From Paenibacillus sp. 1001270B_150601_E10 (GTDB taxonomy: Bacteria > Bacillota > Bacilli > Paenibacillales > Paenibacillaceae), in assembly GCF_015558675.1 (NCBI RefSeq), contig NZ_JADMOL010000019.1:1-64000 (forward strand): DNA of 64,000 bases, written 5' to 3'. Below the pieces are notes generated by a model. That model saw only the letters and a program-made list of their open reading frames with translations, was not told the origin of the DNA and ran no database searches. Each line of letters starts with the position of its first letter. Position 1 is the stretch's first letter. The position numbers and the translations under genes were made by a program. Of the stretch, positions 24,183-32,660 are shown piece by piece.

Positions 24183-25193
24183 ATGCGGAAAAGCAGATAC
24201 AGGCTTCGTCCTGTAACATTATTAGTGAGTGCAGCACTTATTATAGGAATAGGGCTGCCAACCTATAGCGCTCATGCGCTGGTGGATCATACGAGATTTG
24301 CTCCACCTACAGCATCGACAATCAAGAACGCAACCTCGGTGGAATTCAAGCTGCAGGGCGTATTTATTGGAATGGACAAGCAGCAGCTGATCAAGCAATT
24401 GGGAGAGCCCGCACGAAAGGATATTAGCGAATATGGTTTTGAATGGTATATATACAATCAAGACTATAAGCAATACCTTCAAGTAGGCGTCAGCGACAAC
24501 AAGGTAGTGGGTCTCTACACGAATTCGAGAGATTGGAAATCGGCTAGCGGCATTCACGCTGGATCTACGAAAAAAGAAGTAGCAGCTGCCTATGGGCCGT
24601 CACTTACCGAGATTAAGAAAGGCCGCACCGTCTACAAATACAATAATAGTAAAGGGAATTACAGCCTCCATCAGATCGGAGACGTATTTGCAACCGTCTT
24701 CTACGATACCCACCGTCAAAACACCGTCTCTTCCATTCAACTTATTGCACAAGATACAGAGCTATCGTTCCTGGGGTACTATGGTAAACCTAGTGAACGC
24801 TTGCGTTCAAGCTTCGAGCAGCAAGTATTTGATCTAACCAATGCGGCTCGCGCACAAAACGGCAAGAAGCCGTTCGTATGGAATGATACGATTGCAAGCA
24901 CCGCTCGAAAGCATAGTGCGGATATGGCTAAACGAAGCTTCTTTGATCACCGCAATCCTGACGGAAAGACCCCCTTTGACCGCATGAAAGCAGACGGCGT
25001 CGGTTATAAGCAAGCGGGTGAAAATATTGCGGCTGGACAAGCTAGCGCGATATTGGTCTATGAAAGCTGGATGAATTCTAAGGGGCATCGAGACAATATT
25101 CTAGGAGACTTTGCTAGGTTAGGAGTAGGCGTAGCCTTCGGTGGAAAAATGAATGTGTATTACACGCAAAACTTCTACACACCTAAGAGCTAA
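24183..25193 (+). CDS. Secreted CAP-domain protein with CAP-associated N-terminal domain
   Basis: 336 residues. Signal peptide at the start (TLLVSAALIIGIGLPTYSAHA). The middle, about 55-195, is a CAP_assoc_N domain (VFIGMDKQQLIKQLGEP, then SGIHAGSTKKEVAAAYGPS). The C-terminus is a CAP/SCP/PR-1 domain: VFDLTNAARAQNGKKPFVWN, SADMAKRSFFDHRNP, GENIAAGQ, and GHRDNILGDFARLGVGVAF. Such proteins are secreted and often associated with spores, walls or adhesion in Bacillales; the enzymatic role, if any, is unknown. It is behind the c-di-GMP riboswitch. The ATG at 24183 has GGAG close upstream; a start three codons earlier is possible. Confidence 0.9.
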   Translation: MRKSRYRLRPVTLLVSAALIIGIGLPTYSAHALVDHTRFAPPTASTIKNATSVEFKLQGVFIGMDKQQLIKQLGEPARKDISEYGFEWYIYNQDYKQYLQVGVSDNKVVGLYTNSRDWKSASGIHAGSTKKEVAAAYGPSLTEIKKGRTVYKYNNSKGNYSLHQIGDVFATVFYDTHRQNTVSSIQLIAQDTELSFLGYYGKPSERLRSSFEQQVFDLTNAARAQNGKKPFVWNDTIASTARKHSADMAKRSFFDHRNPDGKTPFDRMKADGVGYKQAGENIAAGQASAILVYESWMNSKGHRDNILGDFARLGVGVAFGGKMNVYYTQNFYTPKS

Positions 25194-25247
25194 AAAAGCT
25201 AAACGCTTGCCGTTGAATTAGCCATTAGATCATCCCTTTCTATGAAC

Positions 25248-25308
25248 AAAAAAGTGACAGTTCCCCTGGCATGCACATGTCGGATACGAACTGTCACCTT
25301 TTTTATTA
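25248..25308. terminator. Bidirectional terminator
   Basis: GTGACAGTTC pairs with GAACTGTCAC (10 bp) across a 24-base loop, with a run of As before and Ts after, so it can work in both directions. It lies between the convergent CAP and sortase genes. Confidence 0.85.
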
Positions 25309-25410
25309 TCATAGCCATTACCCTTGTGTTGATGTGATCCAGCTTCACTCATTCTCCAATAAATAATAGAGCCGCTTCTTCAAAATGCCATTCCTCATTC
25401 AAGCCTATCA

Positions 25411-26076
25411 TTATAACTTATCAGTTTCCTGCATCGTCGCCTTTACGATCAGACGATGCGTGGCCGTATCAATAGGCTCGCACGTAATCAACGTGAGCTC
25501 CTTCTCGGACTCATTCTGATCCAGCACCGACAAATCATCAGGCGTCACGATAAATTTGGATTCAACCGTATACGTGAAGGCTTGGTCCATGGATACAAGC
25601 TTAATCGTATCTCCAACCTCCAGCTCATCGAGCCGATTATAATGTCTGCCAAAGGACTGGCTGCGATGACTCGCCAAAACGAAATTCCCGATCTCTCCAG
25701 GCATTCGTTCTGGTACAACGATCCCGCTTCCTACCTTTAACGACTCTTGAGTCGCCCCTTCGACCATTGGTTCCCTCAGATCAATCTTCTCAATATGAAT
25801 AGTGCCATATACACGAAGGCCATCTATAACTTTGGGCTTGAACGCCAACGTTCCCGACTTATGCTCCTGATCAGCTGGAGTATGGGAAGTTTGCTCTGCC
25901 GAAGCTGTCGTCATGGTAGATAGAGAGTCCCATTCCGTGAGCAGTTGGAGTTCTCTTTGATACTCCTTATACTGATTCCATTTCGGATAGAGAATGAGCA
26001 GCACACCTACAATCAGGAATAAAAGGGCGGCTAATCCCCATAGCTTGGATTTTACAACCTTTGATTTCGAGATCAT
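25411..26076 (-). CDS. Class D sortase
   Basis: About 221 residues. An N-terminal membrane anchor (LAALLFLIVGVLLILYP) precedes the sortase domain: IHIEKIDLREPMVEGATQES, the catalytic histidine in NFVLASHRSQSFG, the cysteine in LTLITCEPIDTATHRLIV and the arginine in THRLIVKA. The TLITCEP pattern and length fit class D. It covalently links surface proteins to peptidoglycan; the LPXTG protein at 19494 is a candidate substrate although class D enzymes vary in motif preference. ATG at 26076 has AAAGGGG about six bases upstream; a TTG start two codons earlier is possible. Confidence 0.88.
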   Translation of the reverse strand: MISKSKVVKSKLWGLAALLFLIVGVLLILYPKWNQYKEYQRELQLLTEWDSLSTMTTASAEQTSHTPADQEHKSGTLAFKPKVIDGLRVYGTIHIEKIDLREPMVEGATQESLKVGSGIVVPERMPGEIGNFVLASHRSQSFGRHYNRLDELEVGDTIKLVSMDQAFTYTVESKFIVTPDDLSVLDQNESEKELTLITCEPIDTATHRLIVKATMQETDKL

Positions 26077-26208
26077 AAACAACCCCTTTCTACATCAGCA
26101 TCGCTCCTTCCATTGTAACGGATTGAGGTTGAAACTTCCATCTTCTCGCCTAGGATTGACCCCTCAGTTCAGCATAGGTACCGACTTGTCAGACCTTTAT
26201 CTATAGCC

Positions 26209-26236
26209 GCATAAATGTTCATTTGCTCGCATGATA
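26209..26236 (+). promoter_or_regulatory. Candidate sigma-G promoter for the ger operon
   Basis: GCATA followed after 16 bases by CATGATA resembles the forespore sigma-G consensus (GMATR, CATWMTA; one mismatch in the -10, and the spacing is a little short). It lies about 55 bases upstream of the first ger gene. gerA-type operons are known sigma-G targets. Confidence 0.4.
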
Positions 26237-26289
26237 ACGGATGATCTGGGGAATAATCCCCTTAACGGATGAAGGGGTGTAGGTTGCCA

Positions 26290-27759
26290 ATGTCAACACT
26301 TGCAAAGAAGGTCAAAGACGAACTGAAGGCTATGTTCAACAATAGTGCAGATTGTGTGACGCGTGAACTGGGACCGAGGGTTGCTGTGAGCTATATATCC
26401 GGTGTAGCAGATATGGTCAAGCTTCAGAAAGGCATATTGGAGCCACTGGCTTACGGAATGGAGAACTTGACACTGCAAGAGATTAAAGATCATCTGCCTA
26501 TTGGTGAGATCGAGGTCGCAGATAATCTTGAGGATACGGTTATTCGTATGCTAAGGGGTTGGGTTTGGATTGCAGTAGCAGACGAAGCCGGCACGAAGAT
26601 TGAAGGCTTGCTGTGTAATGTGTGCAATCCGCCGTCAAGGGAACCGAACGTTTCATTAGTGGAAACTCATGTATTAGGGCCTAGCATCAGCTTTACGGAG
26701 TCGCTGTCTATTAATACGGGACTGGTGCGCTCTTATATTACAGATCCGAATTTAACAAATGAAGAGCTGCAGATCGGAGAGAAGACAAGAACGAGAATCA
26801 GCTTGATCTACATTAACCATACAGTGGATGAAGAGCATCTCAGAATCGTCCGTGATCGCATTAAGGAGATCAAGGTAGACGGGATGTACAGCAGCGCTCT
26901 CTTATTAACGATGCTGCAAGACAACAAATGGACGCTCTTTCCTCTTATGACGTTAACAGAGAAGCCGGATAGAACCGTACAAGCCTTACTGGAAGGAAAG
27001 ACGGCTATCTTGCTTGATGGGGACTCTCAAGCATTGCTTTGTCCGAGCACCTTTGCTGACATGTTCTTTTCCGTGGAGGATCGTTATTCAGGGTGGGGAA
27101 TCGGCCTCTTTCTTCGCAGTCTTCGCTTGTTTGCGCTCTTTATTTCATTGTTCTTTACTCCTTTCTATGTCGCAGCGTTAACTTTTCATTACGAGGTTAT
27201 CCCGACACAATTGCTGCTTCCGCTGATTGAATCCAGATCAAAGGTTCCATTTCCGCCAGTCATTGAGGCTGTTCTTCTTGAAATTATTATGGAATTGGTG
27301 CGGGAAGCGGGGGTTCGACTTCCGACAAAGGTAGGCCAGACCATGGGTATTGTGGGGGGGATCGTAATCGGGCAAGCAGCGGTTCAAGCTGGATTTACGA
27401 GCAATATTTTGATAATGATCGTCGCATTGGCAGCCCTAGGCTCCTTTACGGTACCGAATTATTTAATGAGTTCCAGCATTCGATTGTTTCGATTTCCAAT
27501 GATCATTATAGCAAGCATATGGGGATTTGTTGGAATTGTCGTGGTGATGGTGCTGTTTACGATTCATTTAATGAAGCTCACCAGCTTGGGCAAGCCGTAT
27601 CTTTTTCCGCTGTTTCCGTTACGGCTGAAGGACATCTTGACTGACTTTCTTATTACGCCCAAGTCGTACCATACGTCTAATAATGGTTTCACGAAGCATA
27701 AGCAGTCGCAGGAAAAACGCGTATTCACTCGATCAGTAAAACCAGACATTGATGAATAA
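26290..27759 (+). CDS. GerA-type spore germination receptor A subunit
   Basis: 489 residues. A soluble N-terminal domain of about 260 residues (CVTRELGPRVAVSYISGVAD, IGEKTRTRISLIYINHTVDE) precedes a membrane part with four to five helices (LFALFISLFFTPFYVAALTF, VGQTMGIVGGIVIGQAAVQA, ILIMIVALAALGSFTVPNYL). This is the GerA/GerBA/SpoVAF family (PF03323). It sits in the inner spore membrane and, with B and C subunits, responds to germinants by releasing cations. The ATG at 26290 follows AAGGGGTG; an in-frame ATG at 26269 is less likely. Germinant not predictable. Confidence 0.95.
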   Translation: MSTLAKKVKDELKAMFNNSADCVTRELGPRVAVSYISGVADMVKLQKGILEPLAYGMENLTLQEIKDHLPIGEIEVADNLEDTVIRMLRGWVWIAVADEAGTKIEGLLCNVCNPPSREPNVSLVETHVLGPSISFTESLSINTGLVRSYITDPNLTNEELQIGEKTRTRISLIYINHTVDEEHLRIVRDRIKEIKVDGMYSSALLLTMLQDNKWTLFPLMTLTEKPDRTVQALLEGKTAILLDGDSQALLCPSTFADMFFSVEDRYSGWGIGLFLRSLRLFALFISLFFTPFYVAALTFHYEVIPTQLLLPLIESRSKVPFPPVIEAVLLEIIMELVREAGVRLPTKVGQTMGIVGGIVIGQAAVQAGFTSNILIMIVALAALGSFTVPNYLMSSSIRLFRFPMIIIASIWGFVGIVVVMVLFTIHLMKLTSLGKPYLFPLFPLRLKDILTDFLITPKSYHTSNNGFTKHKQSQEKRVFTRSVKPDIDE

Positions 27760-27788
27760 TACGATCTATATATGGAGGAGGGTATGGT

Positions 27789-28910
27789 ATGAAAGCAAAT
27801 GTGATGCCGCGGCCAAAGAGCATGTTTCAAGCTTATATGCTTCTGTTCTTGGTTACCAACGGTCAGATTGGCGTCGGTATATTTGGGTTTCAACGAGTCG
27901 TCGCCCTCTATGCGGATCATGACTCCTGGATTTCGGTCATTGTCGCAGGAATTGTAGCGCATATCGTCGTATGGATCATGTACTACATCTTATCTCAGTA
28001 TGAATCTGCAGATTTGTATGAGATCCATATTGACGTGTTTGGGCGTTGGTTTGGCAACGCCCTGAATATGTTGTTCATGATTTATTACTTGGCTATATCA
28101 GTTGTCATTGTTCGCACCTACATTGAGCTCCTGCAGTCTTGGATATTCCCACTGTTTCCTACGTGGATATTGGCTTTGACGCTGTTGGCTTTAACGTGGT
28201 ACGGCATAAGCGGAGGGATTCGAATCATTGCTGGGATGAGCACTGTCGGTTTTTTTATTATCATTTTTTTTACGTTAACTCTTTATTATTCCCCTTTAAA
28301 GTATAGTACATGGACGCATCTGCTTCCTGTTGGGGAAACGCCCATTCCAAACATTCTGCTTGGAGCGATAGCTATGGGGTTAACCATCAGTGGATTTGAA
28401 AATTGCCTTTTTTTCTATCCCTTTGTAAAGGACAAATGCAATGCCCATCGATTTACGCAATACAGCATTCTTTTCTCCAATTTGATTTATCTCTTTATGA
28501 TGATTCTTGCCATCATCTTTTTTAGTAAGGGACAGCTCGAAAGATCCATTTGGAGCTCGATCAATATGCTTAAGATTGTGAAGTTCCCTTTTCTGGAGCG
28601 GTTGGAGTATATCTCAACTTCTGTTTGGATGTTTGTTGTTATTCCTGGAATGATGATCTACATTTGGATCATTGGACGAGGACTAAAGAGACTTGGCTGT
28701 AATCAGCGGAAAGTAACGCCAATCCTTTGTGTGATTATCCTGCTTGCTTCGTTGATATGGCAGGATCGAGAACAAATTCATACGCTGAGCACGATGATGG
28801 GAAGGCTGTCTTTATTTTTCGTCTTTCTATACCCCTTCGTATTGGGTTTGGTGCTGCTTGTGACAAAACGCTTTCGCAAGCGAACCGAGAAAAAGGAGGC
28901 GTATGAATGA
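27789..28910 (+). CDS. GerA-type spore germination receptor B subunit
   Basis: 373 residues with about ten membrane helices, an APC-superfamily spore germination protein (PF03845, endospore germination permease). Typical features: FLVTNGQIGVGIFGFQRVVA at the N-terminus and repeated helices such as YYLAISVVIVRTYIELLQSW. It forms the germinant-binding membrane subunit of the receptor. The start has GGAGGAGGG upstream. The stop overlaps the ATG of the C subunit gene by four bases. Confidence 0.95.
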   Translation: MKANVMPRPKSMFQAYMLLFLVTNGQIGVGIFGFQRVVALYADHDSWISVIVAGIVAHIVVWIMYYILSQYESADLYEIHIDVFGRWFGNALNMLFMIYYLAISVVIVRTYIELLQSWIFPLFPTWILALTLLALTWYGISGGIRIIAGMSTVGFFIIIFFTLTLYYSPLKYSTWTHLLPVGETPIPNILLGAIAMGLTISGFENCLFFYPFVKDKCNAHRFTQYSILFSNLIYLFMMILAIIFFSKGQLERSIWSSINMLKIVKFPFLERLEYISTSVWMFVVIPGMMIYIWIIGRGLKRLGCNQRKVTPILCVIILLASLIWQDREQIHTLSTMMGRLSLFFVFLYPFVLGLVLLVTKRFRKRTEKKEAYE

Positions 28911-30046
28911 AAGCTTGTTACCGTCCGTGCCTTCTGCTTCTCTTATGCTGCAGTTTGATATTGAGCGGATGCTTCAATAGTCAGGTTATTCTTGAAAATT
29001 TATCTATAAGCGTGGCCTACGGCTTTGATAAGAAGAGTAATGACGAAATGCTGATTACAACGGTGCTTCTGTCAGCACTCCCCCAGGCTACCGAAACCTC
29101 ACAGGTGATCACCGTCAGTGCGAAGTCAAGCAAGGAAGCACGAAATAAAATGAATATGGAAGTGTCCCGTCAGCTTGTAAGCGGTCAGATTCGTAGCATC
29201 CTGTTCGACCGTGCCCTCGCTAAAGACGGCATTATGAACAATGCCGATACTCTGAGTCGAGATCCATCCTTTGGTGATATGGTATATCTTGTCGTTAGTG
29301 ACGATGCTACTCGGGATTTGCTCCATTACAAGTACAAGCACTTTCCGAACATCGGCATCTATATTGGCGAGATGATCGAGCAGAATCTGGATCGAGGGTG
29401 GATTATGCCTTGCACCATACATGATTTTCGAAAGCGATTCTACGATTCAGGCATTGACCCCGTTTTGCCAATTGTAGAAAGAAAGGAAGAACTTGTAAAT
29501 TTAAAGGGTTCTGCTATCTTTCAAAATGATAAGATGGTTGGTGAAGTAAGCAACATTGAGACTGCTTATATGAGCATGTTAAGCAACCATCACAACCCGC
29601 AGACGCTGCAATTCAATTTGATAAAGGATGGAATGGCGAAGTTCATCAAATTCAGTGAGAAGAATACGAATGAGATTCATGTCGATATTCGAAATCTGAT
29701 CACATTGTCCACCATAGAATTGGTGTCCGAGAAAGATTTGCAATTTCAAGTGAAGGTGTACTTAAAGAGCGAGCTGCAGGAAATATCTGAGGACTATGAC
29801 TTTCTAGCACCTGGAGCTATAACGACGCTTGAAAATGAAATATGCAAGCAAATGGAAAAAGAACTGCAGACCTTAATTAACAAGCTTCAAAAAATGCGTT
29901 CAGACCCAATTGGGTTCGGTGAGGTATACCGCAGCTCCATTCGGCACTCTGGATTGACTAAAGAACAGTGGCATGATCGGTTTCCGAAGGCCAAGATTCA
30001 AATCAAAACGAAGGTTAATTTGGTTCGAACAGGAACCATTGAATAA
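28907..30046 (+). CDS. GerA-type spore germination receptor C lipoprotein
   Basis: 379 residues. Lipoprotein signal LLLLCCSLILSGCFNSQVIL with lipobox LSGC, then the three-domain Ger(x)C fold (PF05504): LSISVAYGFDKKSNDEMLIT, VSRQLVSGQIRSILFDRALA, and the late KMRSDPIGFGEVYRSS. The lipidated protein stands on the outer face of the inner spore membrane and is required for receptor function. Overlaps the B gene by four bases (ATGA), consistent with one operon of three genes in A-B-C order. Confidence 0.95.
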   Translation: MKACYRPCLLLLLCCSLILSGCFNSQVILENLSISVAYGFDKKSNDEMLITTVLLSALPQATETSQVITVSAKSSKEARNKMNMEVSRQLVSGQIRSILFDRALAKDGIMNNADTLSRDPSFGDMVYLVVSDDATRDLLHYKYKHFPNIGIYIGEMIEQNLDRGWIMPCTIHDFRKRFYDSGIDPVLPIVERKEELVNLKGSAIFQNDKMVGEVSNIETAYMSMLSNHHNPQTLQFNLIKDGMAKFIKFSEKNTNEIHVDIRNLITLSTIELVSEKDLQFQVKVYLKSELQEISEDYDFLAPGAITTLENEICKQMEKELQTLINKLQKMRSDPIGFGEVYRSSIRHSGLTKEQWHDRFPKAKIQIKTKVNLVRTGTIE

Positions 30047-30066
30047 ACATTAAAAAAATTCCAATT

Positions 30067-30101
30067 CCTCCAAGAATGATTGTATAATCTATTCTTGGAG
30101 G
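30067..30101 (+). promoter_or_regulatory. Hairpin covering the ribosome-binding site, with TATAAT in its loop
   Basis: CCTCCAAGAAT pairs perfectly with ATTCTTGGAGG (11 bp). The right arm holds the GGAGG of the next gene, so mRNA reading through from the ger operon would hide it. The 13-base loop contains a perfect -10 hexamer TATAAT (about 30083); a transcript begun from it would start in the right arm and leave the site free. The -35 match is weak. There is no U tract, so this is not a terminator. Confidence 0.55.
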
Positions 30102-30105
30102 GGTG

Positions 30106-30399
30106 ATGATGCTAAAACCTATTTTAACTTTCAGTTCATCCATCGTACTTATCATCCATATTGGTATCCTATATTTTTGGATCTTCGCTTGGGAGAAGCT
30201 TGTCACGCCGATTGGGATCATCTGCTGGCTCACCTCAATTGTTGCAGGAATTGTTCTATATACTGCATACCGTAAATATGATGCTCCCGGCAAGTTAAGC
30301 ATGCTTAGTCGAAGGAGTGTACTAAGTTCAACACTATTTACGATTGTACTGGCGGCTTTTGCCATTATTATTGAGTACATTACCGCTTCAATGACCTGA
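30106..30399 (+). CDS. Small membrane protein, unknown
   Basis: 97 residues with three hydrophobic segments (SSIVLIIHIGILYFWIFAW, IGIICWLTSIVAGIVLYTAY, TLFTIVLAAFAIIIEYI). No family is recognised. The two adjacent ATGs at 30106 and 30109 both suit the GGAGGGG upstream. That ribosome-binding site is enclosed in an 11-bp hairpin. It follows the ger operon by 60 bases, but the hairpin argues for separate control. Confidence 0.7.
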   Translation: MMLKPILTFSSSIVLIIHIGILYFWIFAWEKLVTPIGIICWLTSIVAGIVLYTAYRKYDAPGKLSMLSRRSVLSSTLFTIVLAAFAIIIEYITASMT

Positions 30400-30457
30400 C
30401 GTATGCCGTCAATTTGCACAGCACAGCAATCAATTGATTTTAAAGGGGAGGACGTCC

Positions 30458-31387
30458 TTGAAGAGATACAAATCTACTGAAGGACAGCTTAGCATCTACA
30501 CATCCTATGATCGATTGCTTCAATCTTGGCAGGTGCAATACAAAGAACGTGATATTCCAACCTCTTATGGAGATACACATATCATTACAGCAGGCTCTCC
30601 AACTCAACCTCCGCTACTGCTTCTTCACGGAACTGGCGATCATTCTGCCATGATGTGGATTTATAATGCGAAGCAGCTAGCCGAGCACTTCTATATCATT
30701 GCCGTGGATGCAATTGGAGGTTCCGGCAAGAGTGAACCTAATAAGAACTACGGGCGTGCTTTTGACCAAACCTTGTGGCTGGACGAGCTTCTTGAGGCGC
30801 TAAAGATGAAGGAGACCTTTATTGCAGGTGTTTCCTATGGTGCATACTTGGCCTACCACTATGCCACGATGAGACCATCGAGAGTTATTAGAATCGTTTG
30901 CATGGCTGGTCGTATTCCAAGCAGCTCCTTTGAAGTCATGAGCAAAATGATAAAGGCGTTCATGCCTGAGGCATTATTCCCATCAGAGAAGAATGGCAGG
31001 AGACTGCTGCGAAAGCTAGGCGGACCGAAGCCCTCGCCCTTCGAACAGGATGCAGAGCTGATGCATCACTGGCTTCTACTGTTGAAGCACTTCAACAATC
31101 GATCCATGATGAAGCATAAAATCACGCTATTCAGCGATGAGGAACTTCAGCCTTTACAAGAAAGAGCACTCTTTCTGATTGGTGACCAAGACCCCTTAAG
31201 CTATTACCCCAAAGCCATACAGAAGCTCGATCGACTTCAACTCCCTTACATCATCTTGAAATCCGCAGGACATGCCATTAATCATGAACAACCGAAGCTT
31301 GTAAATGATCAGATCATTTCGTTTTTTAAAGGTGAAAACCCCACTCATTTATTGTTGGAAGAGGAAGACTATAGAAGTATCTTATAA
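30458..31387 (+). CDS. Alpha/beta hydrolase
   Basis: 309 residues. PLLLLHGTGDHSAMMWIYNA carries the oxyanion HG, FIAGVSYGAYLAYHYA the nucleophile elbow GxSxG, LFLIGDQDPLSYYPKA the acid strand and SAGHAINHEQPKLV the catalytic histidine. A cytosolic esterase or related hydrolase of unknown substrate. The start is a TTG at 30458 after GGGGAGG at six bases; the longer open frame has no such site. Confidence 0.85.
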   Translation: MKRYKSTEGQLSIYTSYDRLLQSWQVQYKERDIPTSYGDTHIITAGSPTQPPLLLLHGTGDHSAMMWIYNAKQLAEHFYIIAVDAIGGSGKSEPNKNYGRAFDQTLWLDELLEALKMKETFIAGVSYGAYLAYHYATMRPSRVIRIVCMAGRIPSSSFEVMSKMIKAFMPEALFPSEKNGRRLLRKLGGPKPSPFEQDAELMHHWLLLLKHFNNRSMMKHKITLFSDEELQPLQERALFLIGDQDPLSYYPKAIQKLDRLQLPYIILKSAGHAINHEQPKLVNDQIISFFKGENPTHLLLEEEDYRSIL

Positions 31388-31831
31388 ACTATCGTTTCTC
31401 CTTGCTAGGAGTGTCGATGAGATCATGATCTTGAAATCCTATAGCATCATTTGGGCAATCGAGGTTTGTCTGTGAATGAGTTTTCAGAGGGTGGTAAAGG
31501 TGCAGCAAAGGGCATTACGCCCTTTTTTTGTCTAGGCATCACGGCGATAAGTCTAATAGGATATCGAAATGCTTAACCGAGGAGGCGGTTGATTGGAAAT
31601 GATAATGATGATCGGATAAATCCTTGTCGTAACGGCTTATGTCCATGAAGTCAGGCAATATGATCATTAAGGACGAGTACCAGCGTAATGACTATTTCAT
31701 TAAGGCTTATCTTTTGGAAAAACCAAGTCAATTCTCAATCATACCGCTGGGCTAAGAAATAGATAAGTTGAACTGAAATCCGCATCAACATTACAGCATA
31801 TACAAACTTTAATTTATGGGAGATCATCAGG
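31388..31831 (+). other. Gene-poor stretch with possible remnants
   Basis: 444 bases without an intact gene. A terminator lies at 31507. After it, GAGGAGG and a TTG at about 31592 start an 8-codon frame that stops at once, and a separate 39-codon frame runs from about 31640 to 31756 (start MSMKSGNMIIKDEYQRND, end FSIIPLG). These look like pieces of a decayed gene; no family recognised. Confidence 0.35.
31507..31530 (+). terminator. Rho-independent terminator
   Basis: AAAGGGC pairs with GCCCTTT around a 5-base loop, followed by seven Ts. It ends the alpha/beta hydrolase transcript, about 120 bases after its stop. Confidence 0.8.
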
Positions 31832-32596
31832 ATGACTTACACAGAGGAGCTTACACGATTTGTAGCCATTATGAAAGAAGAATTGATGGATAGCCTAACA
31901 GGCATTTATTTGCATGGATCGCTGGCTATGGGCTGCTTCCATGCATCAAGCAGCGATATGGATCTGCTTATCATTGTGGAGGAGCCTATTGCAAAACACA
32001 CAGCTCGAAAGATCATTTCACGCGTTGTGGAACTGGAAAAGAATCAGTCAAGTAAGCGGGGCTATGAGTTTAGTATTGTAAAGGGACAGGTGCTTAAGCC
32101 GTTTCAATATCCAACCCCCTTTGAACTGCATTATTCAGAGTCTCATCGTGATCGATACGAATATGATCCAGAGTATGTATGCGGTGGTGGAGAGGATAAA
32201 GATCTAGCTGCGCATTTTGTCGTTGCCCTTGAGCGTGGACTTTGTATGTATGGCGATCCGCTAAGCGATGTGTGTGATCCTGTTCCGCGAGAGGCTTATG
32301 TGGATGCCATCTATTACGATATTCAAGATGCAAAGAACGGTATCCTTGACGAGCCTGTCTATAAGGTGCTTAACCTCTGCAGGGTGCTGATGTTTCTGCA
32401 AGATGGCGTTGTTGCCTCCAAGCAAGAAGGAGGGGAATGGGGCATTCATCATGTTCCAAACGACTATCAGGCTATGATCGAGGGCTGTCTTTATGCTTAT
32501 AAGCATGGAACTTCCATCACTCATGTGAATGAGAATGCTGCCTTGTCATTTGCAGACCACATGCTTAAGGAGATCGAACGTTTAAGATCATCTTGA
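31832..32596 (+). CDS. Nucleotidyltransferase (AadA/ANT-like, DUF4111)
   Basis: 254 residues. LTGIYLHGSLAMGCFHASSS with DMDLLIIVEE is the nucleotidyltransferase active-site pattern GSxxxGxxxxxSDxD. The C-terminal helical domain (AYVDAIYYDIQDAKNGILDE, VLNLCRVLMFLQDGVVASKQ) matches the aminoglycoside 3''/9-adenylyltransferase group. It could modify an aminoglycoside such as streptomycin or spectinomycin, but many chromosomal members have no shown resistance role. GGGAGATCATCAGG precedes the ATG, a weak ribosome-binding site. Confidence 0.8.
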   Translation: MTYTEELTRFVAIMKEELMDSLTGIYLHGSLAMGCFHASSSDMDLLIIVEEPIAKHTARKIISRVVELEKNQSSKRGYEFSIVKGQVLKPFQYPTPFELHYSESHRDRYEYDPEYVCGGGEDKDLAAHFVVALERGLCMYGDPLSDVCDPVPREAYVDAIYYDIQDAKNGILDEPVYKVLNLCRVLMFLQDGVVASKQEGGEWGIHHVPNDYQAMIEGCLYAYKHGTSITHVNENAALSFADHMLKEIERLRSS

Positions 32597-32660
32597 AGAT
32601 CTAGAGTAATATGGAGTGGAATATCTTACCAAATATCGTGGGGATGTGGGGGACTTGTAT

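Noticed and set aside
30394-30412. Small TGACG-TATGC-CGTCA hairpin after the membrane protein gene
   Set aside because: Only five base pairs and no T run; too weak to call a terminator.
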